From Oscillospiraceae bacterium (lineage in GTDB: Bacteria; Bacillota; Clostridia; Oscillospirales; Ruminococcaceae), in assembly GCA_031253365.1 (NCBI GenBank), contig JAIRWE010000172.1, positions 1 to 11,516 on the forward strand: 11,516 nucleotides of DNA, in the 5' to 3' direction. The translations under genes were made by a program, and so were the position numbers. Position 1 is the stretch's first letter. Every line of letters starts with the position of its first letter. Below are positions 5,705 to 11,516 of this stretch, piece by piece. Below the pieces are notes generated by a model. The model had not been told where the DNA came from. It saw nothing but the letters and a program-made list of their open reading frames with translations, and did not search any database.

Positions 5705-6603
5705 GCGTCGTCCTCCTTAACCTTGCTTTTGTACGGCTTTTTCCTCTTTTCGCGGCGCGGTTTGTCCTGCGCCGACGGCATAATCGTCTGCGTCAGGTAG
5801 CCGTGCAGTTTCTGATAATCGTAGCCGCGCCGCAACGCGCCGTTTTCGGCTATTGAAATTATACCCGTTTCTTCCGAAACGATAATGACGATTGCGTCGG
5901 AAACCTCGCTCATTCCGATTGCCGCGCGGTGGCGCGAACCCAAGTCCTTTGATATAAGCTCCTCTTTTTGCGGTTTGGGCAGAAAGCACCCTGCGGCGAG
6001 AATAAGCCCCTCCCGCACTATAACGGCGCCGTCGTGCAACGGCGTGTTGGGGTGGAAGATATTCCTGAACAATTCCTCGGACGGCAGGGCGTTTAAGATC
6101 GTTCCCGTGCTTATCTGTTCGCCGAGCTTGGTGTCGCGCTCCATTACTATCAGCGCGCCCGTGGCCGTCCGCGAAAGTTTTTCGCACGCCTGCGTTATCT
6201 GGTCTATCGCCCCGCTTATCCTGTGGCTCGTGTTGTAAGGCTGGTTTTCAAGGTTGAACGCTATTGTTTTCACCAACTTGACCCTGCCCATTTTTTCGAG
6301 TACGCGCCGCAGTTCGGGTTGGAACATAACGATTATCGCTATAATCCCCATGTTGATAATCGTTTCGCTTAACAGCCCGAGAACCTTGAAATCAAGCTGC
6401 TGCAAAAGCATCAAAACGATAAAGATAAAGAAAATCCCCTTCAAAAGCTGTTCGGCCTGCGTTTCCCTCACGAATCGTATAAGTATATACATAAACCACG
6501 TTAAAATGAAAATTTCAATATAATCCGTAAGCGTCATTGTTTTAATGACGCTCAGGGTGTTATCAAGTATGTCCGACAGGAAAATTATCAAATTCGTGAA
6601 CAA
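5701..6603 (-). CDS. cdaA: CdaA (DacA), membrane diadenylate cyclase
   Basis: CdaA makes cyclic di-AMP from two ATP. The 300-residue product has the usual three N-terminal membrane segments (about 29-43, 54-70 and 82-94), then MFQPELRRVLEKMGR leading into the DAC domain. Both active-site motifs are present: DGA at 191-193 (PLHDGAVIV) and RHR at 224-226 (LGSRHRAAIGMSE), followed by SEETG (243-247). The tail (281-298) is strongly basic, with many K and R, more than I would expect of the family. The start is TTG at 6603; no in-frame ATG lies upstream near a ribosome binding site, and AAAGGTG lies a few bases before it. It begins 15 bp after the lipoprotein gene and overlaps cdaR by four bases, so the pair is almost certainly cotranscribed. 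Confidence 0.95.
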   Translation of the reverse strand: MFTNLIIFLSDILDNTLSVIKTMTLTDYIEIFILTWFMYILIRFVRETQAEQLLKGIFFIFIVLMLLQQLDFKVLGLLSETIINMGIIAIIVMFQPELRRVLEKMGRVKLVKTIAFNLENQPYNTSHRISGAIDQITQACEKLSRTATGALIVMERDTKLGEQISTGTILNALPSEELFRNIFHPNTPLHDGAVIVREGLILAAGCFLPKPQKEELISKDLGSRHRAAIGMSEVSDAIVIIVSEETGIISIAENGALRRGYDYQKLHGYLTQTIMPSAQDKPRREKRKKPYKSKVKEDDA

Positions 6604-6618
6604 ATCGGCACCTTTTGG

Positions 6619-7548
6619 TTATCCTCTCATCATATTGTACTCGGTCTGCACGTGTGAAATCAGCTCGGTAATGCGAGCCGTGGGTCTTTCAAAACCAGTA
6701 TTGTCAACAATGATTACCCTTCCGTTGACGACCGCGTCAAGCTGAGAAAAAACCTCGTCCGCAAGCAGGTCGTCCGCGCCGTAAACACCACTCAAGAACA
6801 CCACGTCCGGCTGGTTTGAAAGCAGTTCTTCCTTGTCATAGGCGTAACCCGCGCCGTCTTTCGCGATGTTGTTGCCGAAACAGGAGAGAACCGCGCTTTC
6901 AAGCGTGTCCCCCGTAGCCAAAGCCATGTTTTCGGTTATGTAGATAAAGTTTTTAAAATCGACGGCGTTCGGATTGTAACAGACGCGGGATATTTCCGCG
7001 AACGCCTCCTCCCCTTTTTCCTCGCCCGAAAACGCGCCGTATAAAATCACACCCATAAGCCTGTACACGTTTTTGAACTCGTCAAGGCTTTTCGGCGCGG
7101 GTATGATGATTGTGGCAATCCCCGCCCCTTCCAGTATTATTTTGTCTTTCGCCGTCACGGGAGCGGACGACAGCAGCAAATCGGGGGAAGCCGCGATAAT
7201 TCTGTCCGCGTCCAAGCCTATGCCCGTTCCCATTTCGGGGACGCCCTTTATCTGCGGGGGAAAATCGCAGTAACCGCTTCTACCGGTCAGCCTGCCGCCC
7301 TCGCCGAATTCGTACAGGATTTCGCTTAAAGCCGGGGAAAGACAGATGATTTCGTCCGGGGAGGCGATTAAGGAAACGCCGTCTATTACCACGGGATAAG
7401 GCTCCGGTTCGGGTTCGGAAACGATTTCCGTCGGTTCGGTAGCGGCGGGCTCGGTTTTCCTGTCGAACAGGTCCCCGAAAAAGCCAAAAGCCTCGCACCC
7501 GCTTAAAAAAACGCTTACCGCCGCGAGCAACACCAAAAACTTTTTCAC
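6619..7548 (-). CDS. BtuF/FhuD-type solute-binding lipoprotein
   Basis: The 309-residue precursor starts MKKFLVLLAAVSVFLSGC, a lipoprotein signal with lipobox LSGC and Cys18 as the lipidated residue. An E/P/T-rich linker (about 31-52) precedes a binding domain like class III solute-binding proteins for vitamin B12, haem or siderophores: IICLSPALSEILYEFG (68-82), the LTGRSGYCDFPP segment, GLDADRIIAASPDLLLS (111-127) and a long linking helix. No permease or ATPase gene is beside it, which is unusual; it may use a transporter encoded elsewhere, or act as a surface sensor. It starts with GTG in the sequence GTGA, overlapping the dihydrouridine synthase stop by four bases. Its ligand cannot be told from sequence. 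Confidence 0.85.
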   Translation of the reverse strand: MKKFLVLLAAVSVFLSGCEAFGFFGDLFDRKTEPAATEPTEIVSEPEPEPYPVVIDGVSLIASPDEIICLSPALSEILYEFGEGGRLTGRSGYCDFPPQIKGVPEMGTGIGLDADRIIAASPDLLLSSAPVTAKDKIILEGAGIATIIIPAPKSLDEFKNVYRLMGVILYGAFSGEEKGEEAFAEISRVCYNPNAVDFKNFIYITENMALATGDTLESAVLSCFGNNIAKDGAGYAYDKEELLSNQPDVVFLSGVYGADDLLADEVFSQLDAVVNGRVIIVDNTGFERPTARITELISHVQTEYNMMRG

Positions 7549-8537
7549 CGCTCAACCCCCGCGCCCGCCGATATACGCTCGACCAACCCGTAAAAATCGT
7601 CCAACGTCGCAAGGCTCATACATTCGTCCCTGTACGCCGCGGCGCCGCGGATCCCTTTGAGATACCAAGCCGCGTGCTTGCGCGCCCGCGCCATTCCGGA
7701 GCGTTCACCGCCATCGCGTACAATCATCTCTATATGTTCGCGCATGACCGCCAATACTTCCGGAAGCGACGGACATTCCGGCGGCGCACCCGTTTCAATG
7801 CGGCGCGCTATATCGCGGAAAATCCACGGTCGCCCGCGTGCCGCCCTGCCGAGCATAACCAAGTCGCAACCTGTTTGCGCGTACATTTGAACGCATTTTT
7901 CGGCGCTGTCAACGTCGCCGTTCCCGATTACGGGAATGTTTACCGCGCTTTTCACGGCGGCGATTACGCCCCAATCCGCCGCCCCCGAATACATCTGCTT
8001 TTTGGTGCGCCCGTGAACGGTAATCGCACTCGCGCCGCTGCTTTCGGCGATTTTGGCGATTTCAACGGCGTTGATACTGTTTTCGTCCCATCCCGCCCGT
8101 ATCTTAACTGTTACGGGAACGCGCGACGCGGAAACGACCGCGCCCACCACCGCGCCGAACAGTTTCGGCGTTTTCATTAAGGCACACCCGCTTCCCGTTT
8201 TCACCACTTTTGCCACGGGACACCCGGCGTTTACGTCTATTATGTCGGGGCGGTATTCGGACGCGATGGCGGCGGCTTCCGACATGAATTCCGGTTCGCT
8301 CCCGAAAAGCTGAACCGCGCAGGGACATCCGCCGTTTTCGTTTTCGGCGACTTTCAGCAATTCCGCCGTTTTTTTATCGCCGTAAACCAAGCCCTTCGCG
8401 CTCGCCATTTCCCCCGTGACGCCCGCCGCGCCGTATTTCACCGCCACGCTCCTGAAAGCGCGGTCGGCGACATCCGCCATTGGCGCGAGAACGGCGGTTT
8501 TCGCGATTTTTACGTTTTTGATATAAACATACTCCAT
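7545..8537 (-). CDS. dusB: tRNA-dihydrouridine synthase (DusB type)
   Basis: This FMN enzyme reduces uridines in tRNA to dihydrouridine with NADPH. The 330-residue product has a TIM barrel opening with VLAPMADVADRAFR (16-29), the active-site motif DVNAGCPVAKV (101-111) with catalytic Cys106, VKIRAGW (144-150) and ITVHGRT (172-178). FMN-phosphate contacts follow in IGNGDV (204-209) and GRAARGRPWIF (230-240). The C-terminal helical tRNA-binding region includes WYLKGIRGA. The usual APM.G...D reads APMADVAD here. It is first in a leftward operon with the lipoprotein, cdaA, cdaR and ZapA-like genes. No ribosome binding site precedes the ATG, and the predicted transcript starts only about six bases upstream, so it may be translated as a nearly leaderless mRNA. 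Confidence 0.93.
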   Translation of the reverse strand: MEYVYIKNVKIAKTAVLAPMADVADRAFRSVAVKYGAAGVTGEMASAKGLVYGDKKTAELLKVAENENGGCPCAVQLFGSEPEFMSEAAAIASEYRPDIIDVNAGCPVAKVVKTGSGCALMKTPKLFGAVVGAVVSASRVPVTVKIRAGWDENSINAVEIAKIAESSGASAITVHGRTKKQMYSGAADWGVIAAVKSAVNIPVIGNGDVDSAEKCVQMYAQTGCDLVMLGRAARGRPWIFRDIARRIETGAPPECPSLPEVLAVMREHIEMIVRDGGERSGMARARKHAAWYLKGIRGAAAYRDECMSLATLDDFYGLVERISAGAGVER

Positions 8538-8549
8538 ATAACACCGTTT

Positions 8550-8578
8550 ATCATACCATTTTTTGTTCGTGATTGCAA
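8550..8578 (-). promoter_or_regulatory. Promoter of the dusB-cdaA-cdaR operon
   Basis: On the minus strand TTGCAA (8573-8578), a 17-base spacer and TATGAT (complement of 8550-8555), preceded by TGG to make an extended -10. The expected start near 8543 is about six bases before the ATG at 8537. No other promoter is evident within the packed operon. Confidence 0.65.
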
Positions 8579-8647
8579 TAGTTTTTGTAAAAATCCCGCG
8601 TCAAATTTATGAACAATTCCCGCCCCGCGCGTTTTTTAAAAATAAAG

Positions 8648-8661
8648 TTGCCAAAAGGCAA
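8648..8661. promoter_or_regulatory. Palindrome overlapping the -35 element
   Basis: TTGCC-AAAA-GGCAA is a perfect inverted repeat covering the -35 of the rightward promoter. It could be an operator; equally it is short, and the AT-rich setting makes chance plausible. Confidence 0.35.
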
Positions 8662-8676
8662 AAAATATGATATAAT
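8648..8676 (+). promoter_or_regulatory. Promoter of the ligase-like / DUF1934 / argS operon
   Basis: TTGCCA (8648-8653), a 17-base spacer and TATAAT (8671-8676), preceded by TGA to make an extended -10. Transcription should begin near 8683, giving a leader of about 30 bases. No T-box-like leader for argS fits in this distance. Confidence 0.75.
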
Positions 8677-8712
8677 GACCGACAGATTGAGATAGCCGGA
8701 GGTTTGTTCACG

Positions 8713-9783
8713 ATGGCGAAGAAACGTGTGGCGGTATTGTTCGGCGGGGCGTCAAAGGATTATGACGTTTCGCTTCGTTCGGCGTACAGCGCGCTTTGCG
8801 GACTTTCCAAGGCGAAATACGACGTTATCCCGGTCGGGATAACGAGGGCGGGGAGATGGCTGTATTTTCCGGGAAATTATTCCGCGATTGCAAGCAGGGA
8901 ATGGGAAGCCGACAGCGACTGCTGTTCGGCGGTTTTGAGTCCCGACCCGCTTCACGGCGGGCTGATAAAGCTGATGGGCGACGACGATTCGCAGGGGGTG
9001 AACCCGTATTCCTTGCAAAGGATAGACACGGTGTTCTCGCTACTCCACGGAAAGTACGGCGAATGCGGGCAGATTCAGGCTTTATGCAAGCTGTCGGGCA
9101 TAGGTTACGTCGGGAGCGATTTTTCGGCGGCGAACGCCTGTTCGGACGAGATGCTGACGCACCTTATACTCGATAAAGCCGGAATAAAGACCGCGAAGTA
9201 TTATTACATGGAAAGGGTCGATATTGACGGCGTTGAGGAGAAGTTCGGCGATATTGAAGCCGGGATAAGTTACCCCATGTACGTAAAGGCGGCGAGTTGC
9301 AGCACGTCCATAGGCGCGAACGCGGCGCGGACAAGGGAGGAGCTTAAAGCGGGGATAAAAATCGCCTTTTCCCACCATCACAAGATTATCATAGAGGAGC
9401 AGCTTAACGGCAGGGAGCTTGAGTGTATAGTCTGGGGGAGCGTGTACGCCTTGAACGTAAGCGCGGTCGCGGAGATAAAGGGCGGCGAGGAGAAAAAGTC
9501 GAAATACGTGTTGAAATCGCCCGGGCTGTCCATTCCCGCCGACATAGACGAAAGCGTCGCGAAGGAAATCGAGGGGGCGGCGAAAACCGCGTTTTTGGCA
9601 CTCGGATGTAAGAACTTCGCGAGGGTATGCTTTAAGCTGACGGAAAACGGGCTGTATTGCCGCAAAGTCGGGAATGTGACAGGTCTGACGGAAAACGGGA
9701 TATTCGCCTTGTTAATGAAGGAGAGCGGTTATTCGTATCCTGAGTTGCTCGACATGGTGATTGACAGCGCGAAAGAAAATTAA
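8713..9783 (+). CDS. D-Ala-D-Ala ligase-fold protein, probably catalytically inactive
   Basis: The 356-residue protein follows D-alanine-D-alanine ligase (Ddl) from end to end: KRVAVLFGGASKDYDVSLRSA (4-24), HGKYGECGQIQ (112-122), GIGYVGSDFSA (129-139), YPMYVKAA (188-195), KIIIEEQLNGRELE (224-237) and a C-terminal lid. Key residues differ. The metal-binding Asp of RVDF is Cys306 (RVCF), and NE-I-N of the last metal loop reads RKVGN (317-321), so Glu becomes Lys318 and Asn becomes Gly320. GSSVG of the ATP loop is STSIG, GEDG is GECG, and the first Glu of S.EHEVS is Asp16. The frame is intact and composed like its neighbours, so it is not an evident pseudogene. Start: GGAGG (8698-8702) lies 10 bases before ATG 8713 but one base before an upstream TTG (8704), so the ATG is preferred. 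Confidence 0.85.
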   Translation: MAKKRVAVLFGGASKDYDVSLRSAYSALCGLSKAKYDVIPVGITRAGRWLYFPGNYSAIASREWEADSDCCSAVLSPDPLHGGLIKLMGDDDSQGVNPYSLQRIDTVFSLLHGKYGECGQIQALCKLSGIGYVGSDFSAANACSDEMLTHLILDKAGIKTAKYYYMERVDIDGVEEKFGDIEAGISYPMYVKAASCSTSIGANAARTREELKAGIKIAFSHHHKIIIEEQLNGRELECIVWGSVYALNVSAVAEIKGGEEKKSKYVLKSPGLSIPADIDESVAKEIEGAAKTAFLALGCKNFARVCFKLTENGLYCRKVGNVTGLTENGIFALLMKESGYSYPELLDMVIDSAKEN

Positions 9784-9797
9784 GGAGCTGAAAGTTC

Positions 9798-10259
9798 ATG
9801 GACAAAGAAGTAAGCATAAATATAAAGTCCGTTCAGACCGCCGAGAACATGAAGGACACGACGGAGCTTTTCACCAGGGGCAGGCTGAAACGCGGGCGGG
9901 CGCGGGGAAATTACACGATTGTATATGAGGAAAGCGAGGCGACGGGTTTCGACGGCAATACGGTCAGCTTCGCCGTTAAAGGGGACGATATGGTCGTTAT
10001 GCAAAGGAGGGGCAATTCGCCCACCGATATAATCGTGGAAAAGGGCAAAAAGCACCACTGCCATTACGGAACGCCTTACGGTGATTTTATGGTGGGGATA
10101 ACCGCTGGGGATATAAAGGGCAACCTGAAAGACGACGGCGGCGATTTGTATTTGAAATATACAATCGACATAAATTCAAGTCTGATGTCCGAAAATGAGA
10201 TGTTCATTGATTTTAAGGAGCTTGGTCGTGACGGAAAAAGCCAAATCGCGAATAAATGA
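9798..10259 (+). CDS. DUF1934 (YwiB-like) beta-barrel protein
   Basis: The 153-residue product matches the DUF1934 family, small calycin-like beta-barrel proteins without an established function. Recognisable pieces are TRGRLKRGRARGNYTIVYEESEATG broken across residues 26-50, FEKGK-like VEKGKKHHCHYGTPYGDF (80-97) and a closing strand MFIDFKEL (135-142). No signal peptide is present, so it is cytoplasmic. AAGGAG (9782-9787) lies ten bases before the ATG and overlaps the stop of the ligase-like gene. Its last 32 bases overlap the start of argS in another frame. Its place directly before argS matches ywiB-argS in Bacillus, which supports the family call but not a role. Confidence 0.88.
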   Translation: MDKEVSINIKSVQTAENMKDTTELFTRGRLKRGRARGNYTIVYEESEATGFDGNTVSFAVKGDDMVVMQRRGNSPTDIIVEKGKKHHCHYGTPYGDFMVGITAGDIKGNLKDDGGDLYLKYTIDINSSLMSENEMFIDFKELGRDGKSQIANK

Positions 10260-11516
10260 CATAATCCTTTCCGCGTTGGGGAGGCTCGTCGCGGGCGGGA
10301 CGCTCGCCGCCGAACCGTTGCCCGCTTTCACCGTCGAAACGCCCGCGAACAGCGACAACGGGGATTTTTCGTGCAATGTCGCCCTTGTGTCCGCCAAAAC
10401 GCTTAAATTGCCGCCGCGCAGTATCGCGGAGCTTATAAAAGGGGAAATCAGCCTGTCGGGGACAGTTTTTGACAGGGTGGAAATCGCGGGTCCGGGTTTC
10501 ATCAATTTTTTCGTCGGGGAGAAATGGTACGGCGAAGCCGTAAGCGGCATTATCGCGGCGGACGGCGATTACGGGAAAACGGACTTAGGAGCCGGCAGGC
10601 GCGTTTTAATCGAATTTGTTTCCGCAAACCCGACGGGACCCATGCACATAGGGAACGCGAGGGGCGGCGCGACGGGCGACTGCCTCGCTTCGCTTTTGCA
10701 GTACGCGGGGTTTTATGTCGAGCGGGAGTTTTATGTCAACGACGCGGGCAATCAGATAGAAAAATTCGGGTTAAGCCTTGATATACGCTACCGCGGGGAA
10801 CTGGGGGAGGATGTTGAGATTCCCGAGGAGGCTTACAAGGGCGAGGATATTACGGAACGCGCCAAGGCTTTTATAGCCGAACGCGGCGACGGGTATTTGA
10901 ACGCGCCCGAAGCCGAGCGCAGGAAGGCTTTGGTCGATTACGCCCTGCCGATTAACATAAAAGGTCTTGAAGAGGATTTGCTTAAATACAGGATTAAATA
11001 TGACAACTGGTTCCGCGAAAGCGCGTTGCACAAAAACGGTTCCGCCATGAAGGTCGTGGAGCTTTTGAGGAAAAAGGGACACACTTACGAAAAGGACGGC
11101 GCGACGTGGTTTAAGGCGTCCGAGTTCGGGAACGACAAGGATATAGTCCTGATAAGGGGCAGCGGTATCCCCACATATATAGTCGCGGATATAGCGTACC
11201 ACTATAACAAGCTCGTTGAGCGCGGTTTCGATACGGCGATTGACATTCTCGGCGCCGACCACCACGGTTATGTTCCGCGTATGAACGCCGCGCTTACCGC
11301 CCTCGGCATTGACGCGTCGCGGCTTAAAGTCATTATAGTACAAATGGTGAGGCTCGTCAGAGCGGGGGAAACGGTGAAGCTGAGCAAACGCTCGGGGAAG
11401 GCGATTACGCTTAATTCTTTGCTTGACGAGGTTCCGACGGACGCGGCGCGGTTCTTTTTCAACCTGCGCGACGCGAACACGCACCTTGATTTCGATTTGG
11501 ATTTGGCCATTGAGGA
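10228..11516 (+). CDS. argS: Arginyl-tRNA synthetase, 3' end beyond the window
   Basis: The enzyme charges tRNA-Arg with arginine. The open frame runs from GTG 10228 to the window end (429 codons plus two bases), so about 130 residues of a ~560-residue protein are missing. Residues 1-110 form the Add-1 domain specific to ArgS. The class I HIGH motif is HIGN (140-143) within SANPTGPMHIGNARG, and the KMSKS motif is KLSKRSGK (384-391). VNDAGNQI (170-177) and LGADHHGYVPR (341-351) are also typical. AAGGAG (10215-10220) lies seven bases before the GTG, which decides the start. The start falls inside the DUF1934 gene, a 32-bp overlap. A long open frame on the opposite strand here (10771-11484) is a shadow of this gene. 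Confidence 0.97.
   Translation, partial: MTEKAKSRINDIILSALGRLVAGGTLAAEPLPAFTVETPANSDNGDFSCNVALVSAKTLKLPPRSIAELIKGEISLSGTVFDRVEIAGPGFINFFVGEKWYGEAVSGIIAADGDYGKTDLGAGRRVLIEFVSANPTGPMHIGNARGGATGDCLASLLQYAGFYVEREFYVNDAGNQIEKFGLSLDIRYRGELGEDVEIPEEAYKGEDITERAKAFIAERGDGYLNAPEAERRKALVDYALPINIKGLEEDLLKYRIKYDNWFRESALHKNGSAMKVVELLRKKGHTYEKDGATWFKASEFGNDKDIVLIRGSGIPTYIVADIAYHYNKLVERGFDTAIDILGADHHGYVPRMNAALTALGIDASRLKVIIVQMVRLVRAGETVKLSKRSGKAITLNSLLDEVPTDAARFFFNLRDANTHLDFDLDLAIE

Noticed and set aside
8677..8712. T-box riboswitch for the argS operon
   Set aside because: The leader between the predicted start near 8683 and the first gene is about 30 bases, far too short for a T-box.
10771..11484. Leftward open frame of 237 codons opposite argS
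   Set aside because: argS is unmistakable on the plus strand here, and the opposite frame is Arg- and Val-rich shadow sequence.

Overview
The window looks like chromosome of a member of the Bacillota, probably class Clostridia. The reasons are a cdaA-cdaR pair (diadenylate cyclase plus YbbR-domain regulator), a DUF1934 gene directly ahead of argS (the ywiB-argS order of Bacillus), strong AGGAGG-type ribosome binding sites and frequent TTG/GTG starts. I cannot name a genus. From about 1.1 kb onward the genes share a GC-richer composition. The first ~1.05 kb is visibly AT-richer and has the look of an accessory patch.

Layout. (1) 1-1041, accessory patch: the first codons of a leftward gene with a near-perfect promoter, a 38-codon remnant of an ABC-transporter ATPase, AT-rich non-coding DNA with candidate promoters and inverted repeats, a 23-codon hydrophobic ORF, and an intact barstar-like (RNase inhibitor) gene with no nuclease partner in view. 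(2) 1060-3604: a leftward LacI-family repressor divergent from a rightward MATE efflux pump. The shared ~150-bp region holds a LacI-type operator inside the repressor promoter and a second palindrome nearer the pump. An inverted repeat (22 exact bases within arms of 36-40) brackets the repressor gene. (3) 8537-3659, leftward: a tightly packed five-gene operon of tRNA-dihydrouridine synthase, lipoprotein solute-binding protein, cdaA, cdaR, and a ZapA-like protein whose C-terminal part is a coiled coil with three 40-residue repeats. Genes are 15 bp apart or overlap by 4 bp, and one good promoter lies only a few bases before the first start codon. (4) 8648-11516, rightward: a D-Ala-D-Ala ligase-fold protein that has lost its metal ligands, a DUF1934 protein, and argS, which runs off the window.

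How the genes may work together. The leftward operon links c-di-AMP synthesis (CdaA, controlled at the membrane by CdaR) to a FtsZ-ring-associated type of protein and a surface lipoprotein, a plausible envelope/division unit; this is inference from gene order. The rightward operon pairs a housekeeping tRNA synthetase with a ligase-fold protein that is probably not a ligase. The LacI/MATE pair looks like an inducible efflux module.

The items most worth a second look are the ligase pseudoenzyme, the repeat-bearing ZapA-like protein in the c-di-AMP operon, and the inverted repeat around the lacI-type gene. I saw no CRISPR array, tRNA, rRNA or transposase, and no convincing intrinsic terminator.
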